Origin: Lentimicrobiaceae bacterium
GTDB taxonomy: Bacteria; Bacteroidota; Bacteroidia; Bacteroidales; F082
Direction: 5' to 3'
DNA length: 37,471 nucleotides
NCBI GenBank assembly: GCA_015061365.1
Contig: SUWS01000024.1
Coordinates: forward strand, 1-37,471
The notes under the pieces are model-generated. The model made no database searches, had not been told where the DNA came from, and was given only the letters and a program-made list of their open reading frames with translations. This document shows positions 6,172 to 15,689 of the stretch, piece after piece. Within the stretch, counting starts at the first letter, position 1. Every line of letters begins with the position of its first letter. The translations under genes were made by a program, and so were the position numbers.

Positions 6172-6987
6172 ATGAAAACAAACTCAATCATTGTTAAAGA
6201 AGTAGTCATCAGGACTATAGTTAAAGATAGCATCGACTATATCTGTATCACAGACATAGCACGTCAAAAAAACAATATCGAACCCAAGGACGTGGTAAAG
6301 AATTGGATGCGTCAGAAGAATACTTTAGAATACCTTGGCTTATGGGAAAAATTAAACAACCCGATGTTCAAAGGGTTCGAATTCGACCCCCTTTTAAGAG
6401 ATGCTGGCAGTAATTCGTTTACAATGAGTCCAAGCCGTTGGGTTGAACTGACAGATGCAATAGGTATAATAACAAAAACAGGGTCTGGTGGTGGCACATA
6501 CGCCCAGCGTGACATAGCTTTCAAATTCGCGAGCTGGGTATCAGTAGAATTTGAACTATATCTTATCAAAGAATATCAGCGTTTGAAGTCGGAAGAACAA
6601 AAGAGTCTCGGATGGTCGGCGAAACGTGAATTGACCAAAATAAATTATCACATTCACACCGATGCGGTGAAATCACATCTCATTCCCAATGAGATTAGTG
6701 CTTCGCAAAAGAATACGATATACGCTGAAGAAGCAGACGTCCTAAACGTGGCGATGTTTGGTATGACGGCAAAAGAATGGCGTGACAATAATCCTGATTT
6801 AAAAGGTAATATCAGAGACTACGCTTCTATCAACGAACTGATATGCCTATCAAATATGGAAAACATCAACGCTGTACTAATCAACGAAGGCGTCAGCCAA
6901 AGCGAACGCTTGGAACGCCTCAATAAAATCGCAATTCATCAGATGAAGATATTAGAGGATAATAACAACAGAAAGCTATTGAAATAA
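6172..6987 (+). CDS. KilA-N domain protein
   Basis: 271 residues from the ATG 25 bases after the -7 element; an in-frame extension upstream to 5953 runs through the MITE and promoter and is rejected. The KilA-N domain occupies roughly residues 1-135: YICITDIARQKN, VVKNWMRQKNTLEYLGLWEK, WVELTDAIGIITKTGSGGGT, YAQRDIAFKFASWVSVEFEL. The remainder (LIKEYQRLKSEE, YAEEADVLNVAMFGMTAKEW) is the extension usual in chromosomal KilA-N proteins, with a helical end. KilA-N is a DNA-binding fold of phage and virus proteins; the target here is unknown. Like the BRO-N gene it is monocistronic and framed by intergenic repeats, which suggests horizontal movement. Confidence 0.88.
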   Translation: MKTNSIIVKEVVIRTIVKDSIDYICITDIARQKNNIEPKDVVKNWMRQKNTLEYLGLWEKLNNPMFKGFEFDPLLRDAGSNSFTMSPSRWVELTDAIGIITKTGSGGGTYAQRDIAFKFASWVSVEFELYLIKEYQRLKSEEQKSLGWSAKRELTKINYHIHTDAVKSHLIPNEISASQKNTIYAEEADVLNVAMFGMTAKEWRDNNPDLKGNIRDYASINELICLSNMENINAVLINEGVSQSERLERLNKIAIHQMKILEDNNNRKLLK

Positions 6988-7000
6988 AATCTGAGACTTA

Positions 7001-7045
7001 CTGCTCAAAGCAAAAACTTAAACCCAAATAAGTCAGTCGGTTTAT
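7001..7045. repeat. Cassette-boundary intergenic repeat, copy 3 (partial)
   Basis: CTGCTCAAAGCAAAAACTTA, AACCCAAATAAGTCAGTCGG and TTTATCC match the right half of copies 1 and 2. It separates the KilA-N gene from the intact AbiF locus and runs straight into the AbiF promoter region, as copy 1 does at the deleted locus. Confidence 0.75.
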
Positions 7046-7126
7046 CCACGAAAACATATATTATCCGAGAAAATATTTTTTTTGCAAAAAACAGATAAAA
7101 ATACGTCTGTATATAAAAAATGTTTG

Positions 7127-7134
7127 TATCTTTG
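7127..7134 (+). promoter_or_regulatory. Promoter -7 element of the intact AbiF locus
   Basis: TATCTTTG fits TAnnTTTG. No clear -33 TTG is seen at the right distance. The ~109 bases upstream of the RNA are the same as at the deleted locus apart from one T. An initiation site near 7140 would put the RNA hairpin at the very 5' end of the transcript. Confidence 0.75.
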
Positions 7135-7139
7135 CACCA

Positions 7140-7190
7140 ACAGAATCCGCCACGCTTCCCGATGAACAGCGAACCAGGGCGGAACTTTTA
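7140..7190 (+). ncRNA. AbiF-type RNA, copy 2, in the leader of abiF
   Basis: Outer stem TCCGCC (7146-7151) with GGCGGA (7178-7183), followed by AACTTTTATTTTAT. The inner hairpin is CG-C-TTCCC-G-A-TG. Compared with copy 1, the T-A pair becomes C-G and a G-C pair becomes G-U, so pairing is kept while sequence changes. The RNA ends 20 bases before the AbiF start. It may act as an RNA antitoxin, as a terminator/attenuator limiting toxin expression, or both; these roles are inferred from known AbiF-RNA systems and from the hairpin plus U-run seen here. Confidence 0.7.
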
Positions 7191-7209
7191 TTTTATAGTT
7201 ATACCAATT

Positions 7210-8145
7210 ATGCCAAAAAATTATACGAAACCTCCGATTTCTATCTCGGAACAGATTCTTACATTAAAAAAACGAGGTCTTATCATAGATGACATCTCAT
7301 TCGCAGAAAAGATATTAAGCGAAATAAGTTACTTTCGTTTCGCCGCATACCTGCGTCCTATGGAGAATGATAAAATCACGCATCAATTTAAAGACAACTC
7401 ACTTTTTGAAAATGCAGTGCGACTCTACGAATTTGATTCCGAATTACGAAAAATGCTATTCAATGCAATTCAACACATTGAGGTCTCTGTCCGAGCCAAG
7501 GTGATACATAATTTTTCTATGAAATATGGTCCGTTATGGTTTATGAACGAAGTATTGTTTCGTGAAAAATCAAAATACATTGATAATTTCAAATGTGTGA
7601 TACGAGAAGTAGAGCGTTCAAAAGAAGACTACATATTGGAGCATTATAGAAAGTACGACAATCCGCCATATCCTCCTGCATGGAAAACATTGGAATTGTG
7701 TTCTTTCGGGACATTATCGAAATTGTATTGTAATTTTTCTGATAATAAAATCAAGAAAGAAATAGCACATCAATTTAATGTACCCAATCATATAGTTTTA
7801 GAAAGTTGGTTGAGAAGTCTCGCATTGTTGAGAAATTATTGCGCACATCATGCCCGTCTCTGGAACAGACTTTTTAATGCAGGCCCGCAAATGAATGTAA
7901 AATTAAGAGGCTCGTGGATTTTATATCAAAATGTAAATCCAAATAAATTATATGCTTTATTATGTTGTATGGCATATTGTCTTGATAATCTTAGCTTAGG
8001 AAAAGGAAAAGATTTCAAATGCCAATTGAAGAAAGAATTGTCATCACATCCTTCAATAGACATCAATGCAATGGGATTTACCAAGAACTGGGAACAAGAA
8101 CCCTTATGGAATACAAGTTTAGAGTTTATAGTTAATAGTTTATAG
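7210..8145 (+). CDS. abiF: AbiF/AbiD (Abi_2) family HEPN-type toxin
   Basis: 311 residues from MPKNYTKPPISISEQI; the frame is open upstream to 7120, but that stretch contains the promoter and RNA, and the deleted sister locus also shows ATGCC at this point. Family hallmarks are QILTLKKRGLIIDD near the start, EISYFRFAAYLRP, LYEFDSELRKMLFNAIQHIE, and the C-terminal LRNYCAHHARLWNR. The last contains R208-N-x3-H213, the Rx4-6H motif of HEPN RNases. WKTLELCSFGTLSKLY is also typical. Abi_2 proteins are abortive-infection effectors; Cas13-like nucleases share the HEPN fold, and AbiF genes with an adjacent RNA are known as RNA toxin-antitoxin systems. RNA cleavage is inferred from the motif. The gene stands alone with its RNA between repeat copies 3 and 4. 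Confidence 0.88.
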   Translation: MPKNYTKPPISISEQILTLKKRGLIIDDISFAEKILSEISYFRFAAYLRPMENDKITHQFKDNSLFENAVRLYEFDSELRKMLFNAIQHIEVSVRAKVIHNFSMKYGPLWFMNEVLFREKSKYIDNFKCVIREVERSKEDYILEHYRKYDNPPYPPAWKTLELCSFGTLSKLYCNFSDNKIKKEIAHQFNVPNHIVLESWLRSLALLRNYCAHHARLWNRLFNAGPQMNVKLRGSWILYQNVNPNKLYALLCCMAYCLDNLSLGKGKDFKCQLKKELSSHPSIDINAMGFTKNWEQEPLWNTSLEFIVNSL

Positions 8146-8280
8146 TAGTTTTAAAGTTTAAAGTAATTGAGTTTTAAAGTTTATTTGCTCATGGATCAAA
8201 ACTTACTGCTCAAAGCAAGACCTTAAACTTTAAGCCTTAAACCTTAAACCAAAAGTTGAAAGTAATTAAGTTGCTCTGTG
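8116..8280. repeat. Cassette-boundary intergenic repeat, copy 4 (rearranged)
   Basis: The 3' end of abiF runs into TTTATAGTTAATAGTTTATA-type sequence, followed by AGTAATTGAGTTTTAAAG, TTTATTTGCTC, ACTGCTCAAAGCA and a second AAAGTAATTAAGTTGCTC at 8259. The blocks are those of copies 1-3, but interrupted by CTTAAACTTTAAGCCTTAAA low-complexity sequence. No gene is visible in 8146-8354. Confidence 0.7.
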
Positions 8281-8317
8281 TTCTGAGAAAAAAATATTAT
8301 CCTATCTGTTTTTTTCA

Positions 8318-8325
8318 TATATTTG
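8318..8325 (+). promoter_or_regulatory. Probable -7 element of the NRPS operon
   Basis: TATATTTG fits the -7 consensus and lies 29 bases before the NRPS start. No convincing -33 TTG lies 19-21 bases upstream. No repressor gene or operator-like palindrome is apparent. Confidence 0.55.
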
Positions 8326-8354
8326 TAAGAACAAAATACAACTACATTTGACTT

Positions 8355-11300
8355 ATGAATAACAACAAAACCACTACTTTATCTCAGTCGCAGATGGGCA
8401 TCTATGTTGAATCTATCCAACATCACAACGAGTTAGTTTATCACATGCCTTTTTTATACACTCTCGACAAGGCTATAGACTTGGAACGATTGCGCGATGC
8501 TTTGTATAAGGTCATCGCTGCGCACCCTGCATTTTTCTCTTATTATACTACCGACGACAGCGGCGAGCCTCTCATCGAGGAACGTAAGGACTTGCCGATA
8601 GTTATAGAAATCAACGAGATAGATAATATGGAGGCTGTCAAACATGACATCTCCAAGCGTTTCAACTTGGCTGACAGCCGCCCTATACATATCGCATTAT
8701 ATTCCGGCAAGGAGCATAACTATATGCTTTTCGAGGTGCATCATATCATCGCCGACGGTGCGTCTGCCAGCGTCCTTATGAACGAGATCGACCGCGCATA
8801 TAATGGCGAAGACATTGAACCGGAAGACTACACTTTCTACGATGTCACCGCCGAAGAGCTTCGACTTCGTGCAGGCTCCGAAGAATATGAGACGGCACGT
8901 CTCTGGTATGAACAGAACTTCAATATAGGCGATGTAGACACTCAGATCATCGCCGACCGTAACGAAAAAGAAGCTGCCGTCGTTCATGCAGAATATAACT
9001 TAAACATCGACAAAGAAAACATTCGTCATCTCATCGAAAGCACAGAGGTAAAAGCCGGCACTTTATTCACCTCTGCTTTTGCTCTTCTCATGTCGAAGTT
9101 TACCGGCGACGAACAGGTGCTGTTCTCTACGATATGGCACGGTCGCAGCGACAAACGCATGGCTCGCACTATGGGTATGTTCGTGAAGACTTTGCCCGTA
9201 CATTACGCCTTCCATCGCGGCATGACACTCGCCGAACTCTTCGCTCATGGCGACAAGATCATCAAAGGCGCTCGTAAACACAGCGTCTTCTCATACGCCG
9301 ACGCCAACGCTTCCTTGGGTATAAAGTCGAATTACTTATTCGTATATCAAGGTTATCTGTTCAATAACATCACCATCGGAGGTTATCCTGTCACGATGGA
9401 AGACTTGGAAGAGAGCGCGACGACAGAGCCATTGTCGATACAGATTTATCAAGAGTGTGACGGAGGTTACCGAGCCGTCGTGGAGTATTTCTCACATCTT
9501 TATTCCGAAGCTCTTGTCGCTCAGCTCATAGAGAGTTTCGAGGCGATACTCAACTCCATGCACGACGGGACACAGTCAATCGACGAGCTTTCATATATCA
9601 CACCACGACAGGAAACGCTGCTCGACTCGTTCAACGCCACAGAACGTGAATACGACGCTTCACAGACTGTACTCTCATATTTCACTAAACACGTAGCGGC
9701 AAATCCGAATCACTTAGCTGTTGTTTATAAAGATAAGAAATATACATACAAAGAAGTCGATGAGTTGTCAAATAAGATTGCGCATCGTATCAACAACTCC
9801 GGTCTTGGTCGCGGCGATGTCGTCGCTGTACTTATCCCGCGTTCGGAATGGATGATGATAGCGTCGCTCGGCGTCCTGAAGGCAGGATGCGGTTACGAGC
9901 CTCTCGACCCGAGCTATCCCAACGAGCGTCTTCAATTTATGACTAAAGACGCTGGAGTTCGCATGATTATAGCCGACAAAGATTTGTTATCGGCGATAGA
10001 GTTAGACATCGAGAATGTGTTATTTACCGACGACATCATCACTCTAGATGAGCCGACGACAACGCCAAATATCGAGGTTCGTCCCGATGATCTTTTCATC
10101 ATGCTCTACACCTCAGGTTCGACGGGAGTGCCTAAAGGCTGTATGTTAGAACACAGAAACATACTGTCGTTCGAGTTGTCGCACACGCAGATATGCGGCA
10201 TCAACAGCGACTCTCGCGTCACCGCATACGCCAGCTACGGCTTCGACGCCTCGATGATGGAGACATATAGCGCGGTCGTAAGTGGCGCGACCTTACACAT
10301 CATCGCCGAGGAGATACGCTTGGACTTTGTCGCACTCAACGAATATTTCATAAAACATAAAATAACGACATCGTTTATGACTACGCAGTTAGGATTCCAA
10401 TTCGCCTCAGCCTGCGAAAGTCCTTACCTGAAAGCCTTGGTGGTAGGAGGTGAGAAACTCGCCCCGATAGATCCGCCTAAGACCTTCAGCCTGTTCAACG
10501 CCTACGGTCCTACCGAATGTTGCGTATATACCAACATATACAAGGTAACGAAATACGAAGATAACATTCCTATCGGCAAGGCTGTTCCTAACGTAAAACT
10601 CTATGTTGTAGATGCTAACGGCAAGCGTGTTCCTGCCGGTGCCGTCGGCGAGTTGTGGGTTGCAGGTACGCAGGTATCGAGAGGTTATCTGAACCGTGAC
10701 GAGCAGACTGCCAAAGTCTTCACTCCAAATCCATTCAACGACGACATCTTATATAACAAAGTATATCACACTGGCGACATCGTTCGTTATCTCACCGACG
10801 GTAACATTCAGTTTGTGGGTCGCCGCGACGGACAGGTCAAAATCAGAGGATTCCGCATCGAGCTTAAAGAGATAGAAGCTATCATACGCCAATATCCCGA
10901 CATCAACGACGTGACAGTACAAGCTTTCGAGGAAGAAGGCGGAGGTAAGTTCGTAGTAGCATATATCGTAAGCGACAAGACTATCGACATCAAAGATCTC
11001 AACGATTTCATCTTAGAAAACAAGCCGCCGTATTTGGTTCCTGCGGTAACGATGCAGATCGAGCGCATCCCTTTAAATCAAAATCAGAAAGTCGACAAAC
11101 GCGCTCTTCCTAAACCAGAACGTAAGGTAGAGAACATAGAGTCAGACGTCAACGTCCCGATGAACGTCCTTGAGAAAGAGTTGCACGATATGATAGCTGA
11201 TGTCATCAAAACCGATCAGTTCGGTATAACGACACCTTTAGTTTATGTAGGATTTACATCTATCGCATCTATCAAACTAACCACACAGATCTACAAACGT

Positions 11301-14300
11301 TATGGCATCGACATCGACAGTAAGATATTACTTAAAGGAGGTTCGTTACAAAGCGTAGAGAACGCCATCATAGAACGTCTGCTGTCATCGAAAGACGATG
11401 CAAGTGTTAATAAAAATAAAGAAGAAGATGTTGAGACCATCGACAGCGCACCGCTTAGCTATGCGCAGATGGGCGTTTATTACGAATGTATGAAACATCC
11501 TCTCGACACCACATATAACATACCTTATAGCTTACATTTTCCTGTTAGCACTGACATTCAGAATCTCACAAAAGCCATCAGGCATCTCGTGGCTATACAT
11601 CCTGAGTTAGACATTCGTTTTGAATCGTCGGACGCTGGCGTGGTACAAGTTCGCGGCAATTACGGTGAAGCGAAAGTAGAATATATGAATACCGACGATG
11701 CAGAGTTTCAGAAGATGAAAGATAATTTCGTACATCCTTTTGTCATAGGCAAAGAACCTTTGTATCGTTTCAGGATAGTGCAGACCGAGAGCGGCGTTCA
11801 TCTGCTTGCCGACATTCATCATCTTGTCGCCGACGGATATTCGCTCGACCTCTTCAACCGTCAGTTATGCACCTTACTCGACGGAGGCAACATCGACAAC
11901 GAATCCTGCGATTATCTGAATTTCGTTCACGAACAACAACGCAATGAAGACAGCGAGGCGTTTGCTTCCGCAAAGAATTTCTTCGATGAGTCGCTTGACG
12001 AATGTGAAGGATGCAGCGAGTTGCCAGCCGATTTCAAAAACGACGAGACTAAAGGACGTTCTCAACGTATATGTCTGCCTTTCGATTTTAACAGCGTGGA
12101 AAAATTCAGCCGTGAAATTGGAGTGACGCCAGCGCATACCATGCTCGCCGTAGCCGACTACGCCCTTTCTCGATACACAAATAACAGACATATCTACATC
12201 GCCACCGTGAGCAACGGACGTTCCAACTTACGCATCGCCGATACTGTAGGTATGTTTGTCAATACTTTAGCATTACATTCACATATCAAAGAGCAATCGG
12301 TAGAAGAATTTATCCGTGCCGTGAGCGACAACTTCGATGGCGCGATAAGAAATGAAAACTATCCTTTTGCACGTATCGCAACAGATTACAACTTCGCATT
12401 CGCAACAAATTACGCTTACCAGATTGGCGTGATGACAGAATATAATGTCGATGGCAAGACTGTCGCTATGGGTGAACTAAAACTCGACGTGCCTAAGCAG
12501 AAACTCGACATTATGATTACTGAAGTCGATGGCGATGCCGTGATTCAACTACAATATAACGACGCCATTTATTCAGAAGACAGCATACTCCGTTTCGGTA
12601 AGTCGATGCTCGCTGTATTAGATAACTTCATGGCTGACAGACATCGCAACCTTCTTCAAATATCAATGATAGACGATGATGCAGCCCGCGAGCTTATGTC
12701 GTTGCGTGAGGTAGCGTCGGGCGAAGCTCCATTCCCGCTCTTCCATAAAGCTGTGGAACATTGGGCGGCTAACAAAGCTGAATCCGAGGCACTCGTGGCA
12801 GTAGACGGAAGCTATAGTTACGCCGAGATGAACAACGCCATGAACCGCATCGCCCATGCGCTTATCAGACGCGGTGTCGGCGTCGGCAGCCGTGTAGCAT
12901 TGCTGTTACCTCGTACAAGCCGTCTCATACTCTCGATGTTTGGCGTGATGAAAGCCGGAGCCGCTTATATCCCTTGCGACCCCGATTATCCAGCCGACAG
13001 AGTGAGACTTATCTTGGAAGATTCCGAAGCTGATTTTGTGATTACCACTGAAGAACATCTCGATGACTTTGATGCAGAACGCGCCTTAGACGTGGAATTA
13101 TTATTACAGGAAAATAACATGTCAGTGTCAAAGTCAGAGTCAAATCCAAATGTTGACATCACTCCTGATGATCTGGCATACCTTATCTATACTTCCGGTT
13201 CTACAGGCAGACCTAAAGGCGTGATGTTACATCACAGAGGTATCTGCAACTATCTCTACGGTCATCCTGCTAATGTGTTCGCACACGCCGTGATGACAGA
13301 CGCTAACCGTTTGCTGAGCGTCACGACAATATCTTTCGACGCTGCATTACAAGACATCGGCACCGCGATGTATAGCGGCAAGACTCTCGTCGTAGCTACC
13401 GAAGAACAAGCCAACAACCCTATCGAGCTCGCATCGCTCATCAAGGAAAAAGGCATTGACATGGTATCAGGGACTCCTTCACGTTGGCAGACTTGGCTTA
13501 CTAACGACGACTTCGCGCAAGCTATTTCCAACATACATATAGTACGTGCCGGAGGCGAGAAATTCCCGACACAACTTTTAGAACAATTTAAAGACATCAC
13601 GAAAGCCCGCATATTCAATTGTTATGGCCCTACTGAAATTACAGTGGCTTCTAATAATGCTGAACTCACCGACGCTAAAATCGTGACCGTAGGTCGTCCT
13701 CAACTCAATGTACGAGAATTCATCGTCGACCAAGACGGCAACGAACTGCCTGTAGGTATCGTAGGCGAGCTTTATATCGGAGGTGCAGGTGTTGCAAAAG
13801 GATATAACAATCTCGATGAGATGACACGTGAGCGTTTCATTGAATATCAAGGTGAACGTGTCTATCGTTCAGGCGACTATGCGAAATGGCTGCCCGACGG
13901 CAACGTGATGATTCTCGGTCGTACCGACAACCAGATAAAACTACGCGGATTGCGCATCGAACTCGGCGAGATTGAAAACGTGATACATAACGTGGAAGGT
14001 ATCGACAAAGTGGTGATACTCATACGTAAGATTAACGGCAGAGAACATCTGTCGGCATATTACACGGCTGACTGCGAAATCAAGGCTGCTGATCTCAAGG
14101 CGGAAATATCTAAGAGCCTGACACAATATATGGTTCCGACGGCGTATCTTCAGCTCGCTGAAATGCCGATGACACCAAACGGCAAGACCGACATCAAGGC
14201 GCTACCAGAACCGGAGTTGTCGTCTAACAATCAATATGAAGAACCGGCGAACGACATCGAACGTACTTTCTGTAACATATTCGCATCTATACTTCAACTT

Positions 14301-15680
14301 GAGAAAGTAGGCGCAACCGACAACTTCTTCGAACTTGGAGGGACATCGCTCGTTGTCACACGCGTGATTATAGAAGCTGACAAAGCAAACCTTCACGTCA
14401 GCTACGGCGAAGTGTTTGAAAACCCGACGCCACGGAAACTCGCACGTCTGCTTAGTCCCGACAACGACGACATCCTTGCCGACGCTACAATCACAGACTA
14501 CGATTATACGTCAATCAACAAAGCATTAGAAGCTAATACGCTCGATTCATTCCATAATGGAAAAGAACAGACTCTCGGCAACGTCTTGATTACAGGTGCG
14601 ACAGGTTATTTAGGAATACATATTATCCATGAATTATTATCGTCAGATGCAGAAAAGATATATTGTCTTGTCCGCGGCAGAGATAAGGAGAACGCAGAGA
14701 GCCGTCTCAAGACATTGTTGTTCTATTACTTTGATTCGACATTTGAAGAAATAATAGGCGAGCGTCTGAATATAATAACTGGTGACGTGACCGACGACTT
14801 CACATCTTTGCTTGAAGGAATTAAGATCGACACCATCTTCAACTGTGCCGCTGTCGTGAAACACTTCGCCGAAGGCACCGAAATTGAAGACGTGAATATT
14901 GGCGGAGCCGAACGATGCGTAGAATATTGCCTGAGCCATGACGCTCGTCTCATCCATATCTCTACCGCCAGCACACGCGGACTGAGCATCGACAATGTGC
15001 CGACATCGACGCAAGTCTTCAACGAGCAGACATTATATTTAGGTCAATATCTCGGAAACAAATACATTTATTCTAAGTTTATCGCTGAGCGTATCATACT
15101 CGAAGCCATCGCCACACGCGGACTTTCAGCCAAGATCATGCGTGTCGGCAACCTCGCGGCTCGTTCCACCGACGGTGAGTTCCAGGTCAACTTCTCGACC
15201 AACAGTTTCATGGGACGTATCAAGGTTTTCAATATGTTAGGATGCTGCCCTCATGAGATGCGCGACAATCCCGCCGAGTTCTCACCTATCAACGAAGTGT
15301 CACATGCTATAGTATTGTTGTCGAAAACGCCATCGGAATGCTGCGTCTTCCATCCTTACAACAACCATCAAGTACTCTTCGGCGACGTTCTCTCAGAGTT
15401 GAAATATGTTGGCGACGGCGTAGAATTCGTCAATGGCGATGAGTTCGCGCGACGCATGGAACTCGCTAAAGAAGACCCCGACAAAGCACGACAACTTTCG
15501 AGTCTGTTGGCTTATCAGGATATGGCTCACGGACATAAGACCGCCGACGTGGCACGACAGAATAATTACACCATGCAGGTCTTATATCGTTTGGGATATC
15601 AATGGTCGCATACCACATGGGATTACATCGACCGTTTCCTCAAGGCTATTGCAGGCATGGGATTTTTTGATAACAAATAA
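8355..15680 (+). CDS. Two-module non-ribosomal peptide synthetase, C-A-T-C-A-T-reductase
   Basis: 2441 residues. Domains in order: condensation C1 (about 1-430; HHIIADG at 129-135), adenylation A1 (about 450-935; YTSGSTGVPKG from 585, NAYGPTE, YHTGD), carrier T1 (about 950-1030; S969 in GFTSIASI), C2 (about 1040-1470; HHLVADG from 1155), A2 (about 1470-1960; YTSGSTGRPKG from 1612, NCYGPTE, YRSGD), T2 (about 1965-2045; S1998 in FELGGTSL), thioester reductase (about 2060-2441; GATGYLG at 2081-2087, Y2237-x3-K2241). The reductase predicts NAD(P)H-dependent release of the dipeptide as an aldehyde or alcohol. A leading C domain suggests an N-acylated product. My hand-read specificity codes are D-A-M-F-V-G-A-V-Y-K (A1) and D-A-Q-S-V-A-C-V-A-K (A2), not assigned to amino acids. 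T1 has GFTS instead of the usual GG(D/H)S. No phosphopantetheinyl transferase is in the window. A MATE exporter follows after 9 bases. Confidence 0.93.
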   Translation: MNNNKTTTLSQSQMGIYVESIQHHNELVYHMPFLYTLDKAIDLERLRDALYKVIAAHPAFFSYYTTDDSGEPLIEERKDLPIVIEINEIDNMEAVKHDISKRFNLADSRPIHIALYSGKEHNYMLFEVHHIIADGASASVLMNEIDRAYNGEDIEPEDYTFYDVTAEELRLRAGSEEYETARLWYEQNFNIGDVDTQIIADRNEKEAAVVHAEYNLNIDKENIRHLIESTEVKAGTLFTSAFALLMSKFTGDEQVLFSTIWHGRSDKRMARTMGMFVKTLPVHYAFHRGMTLAELFAHGDKIIKGARKHSVFSYADANASLGIKSNYLFVYQGYLFNNITIGGYPVTMEDLEESATTEPLSIQIYQECDGGYRAVVEYFSHLYSEALVAQLIESFEAILNSMHDGTQSIDELSYITPRQETLLDSFNATEREYDASQTVLSYFTKHVAANPNHLAVVYKDKKYTYKEVDELSNKIAHRINNSGLGRGDVVAVLIPRSEWMMIASLGVLKAGCGYEPLDPSYPNERLQFMTKDAGVRMIIADKDLLSAIELDIENVLFTDDIITLDEPTTTPNIEVRPDDLFIMLYTSGSTGVPKGCMLEHRNILSFELSHTQICGINSDSRVTAYASYGFDASMMETYSAVVSGATLHIIAEEIRLDFVALNEYFIKHKITTSFMTTQLGFQFASACESPYLKALVVGGEKLAPIDPPKTFSLFNAYGPTECCVYTNIYKVTKYEDNIPIGKAVPNVKLYVVDANGKRVPAGAVGELWVAGTQVSRGYLNRDEQTAKVFTPNPFNDDILYNKVYHTGDIVRYLTDGNIQFVGRRDGQVKIRGFRIELKEIEAIIRQYPDINDVTVQAFEEEGGGKFVVAYIVSDKTIDIKDLNDFILENKPPYLVPAVTMQIERIPLNQNQKVDKRALPKPERKVENIESDVNVPMNVLEKELHDMIADVIKTDQFGITTPLVYVGFTSIASIKLTTQIYKRYGIDIDSKILLKGGSLQSVENAIIERLLSSKDDASVNKNKEEDVETIDSAPLSYAQMGVYYECMKHPLDTTYNIPYSLHFPVSTDIQNLTKAIRHLVAIHPELDIRFESSDAGVVQVRGNYGEAKVEYMNTDDAEFQKMKDNFVHPFVIGKEPLYRFRIVQTESGVHLLADIHHLVADGYSLDLFNRQLCTLLDGGNIDNESCDYLNFVHEQQRNEDSEAFASAKNFFDESLDECEGCSELPADFKNDETKGRSQRICLPFDFNSVEKFSREIGVTPAHTMLAVADYALSRYTNNRHIYIATVSNGRSNLRIADTVGMFVNTLALHSHIKEQSVEEFIRAVSDNFDGAIRNENYPFARIATDYNFAFATNYAYQIGVMTEYNVDGKTVAMGELKLDVPKQKLDIMITEVDGDAVIQLQYNDAIYSEDSILRFGKSMLAVLDNFMADRHRNLLQISMIDDDAARELMSLREVASGEAPFPLFHKAVEHWAANKAESEALVAVDGSYSYAEMNNAMNRIAHALIRRGVGVGSRVALLLPRTSRLILSMFGVMKAGAAYIPCDPDYPADRVRLILEDSEADFVITTEEHLDDFDAERALDVELLLQENNMSVSKSESNPNVDITPDDLAYLIYTSGSTGRPKGVMLHHRGICNYLYGHPANVFAHAVMTDANRLLSVTTISFDAALQDIGTAMYSGKTLVVATEEQANNPIELASLIKEKGIDMVSGTPSRWQTWLTNDDFAQAISNIHIVRAGGEKFPTQLLEQFKDITKARIFNCYGPTEITVASNNAELTDAKIVTVGRPQLNVREFIVDQDGNELPVGIVGELYIGGAGVAKGYNNLDEMTRERFIEYQGERVYRSGDYAKWLPDGNVMILGRTDNQIKLRGLRIELGEIENVIHNVEGIDKVVILIRKINGREHLSAYYTADCEIKAADLKAEISKSLTQYMVPTAYLQLAEMPMTPNGKTDIKALPEPELSSNNQYEEPANDIERTFCNIFASILQLEKVGATDNFFELGGTSLVVTRVIIEADKANLHVSYGEVFENPTPRKLARLLSPDNDDILADATITDYDYTSINKALEANTLDSFHNGKEQTLGNVLITGATGYLGIHIIHELLSSDAEKIYCLVRGRDKENAESRLKTLLFYYFDSTFEEIIGERLNIITGDVTDDFTSLLEGIKIDTIFNCAAVVKHFAEGTEIEDVNIGGAERCVEYCLSHDARLIHISTASTRGLSIDNVPTSTQVFNEQTLYLGQYLGNKYIYSKFIAERIILEAIATRGLSAKIMRVGNLAARSTDGEFQVNFSTNSFMGRIKVFNMLGCCPHEMRDNPAEFSPINEVSHAIVLLSKTPSECCVFHPYNNHQVLFGDVLSELKYVGDGVEFVNGDEFARRMELAKEDPDKARQLSSLLAYQDMAHGHKTADVARQNNYTMQVLYRLGYQWSHTTWDYIDRFLKAIAGMGFFDNK

Positions 15681-15689
15681 AATAAGCAG

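Noticed and set aside
7120..7209. N-terminal extension of AbiF (MFVSLHQQ...)
   Set aside because: This stretch contains the -7 element and the structured RNA, and the deleted sister locus confirms ATG at the equivalent of 7210.
8281..8354. Riboswitch or leader peptide before the NRPS
   Set aside because: Only a short AT-rich leader is present, with no stem of note and no small open frame.
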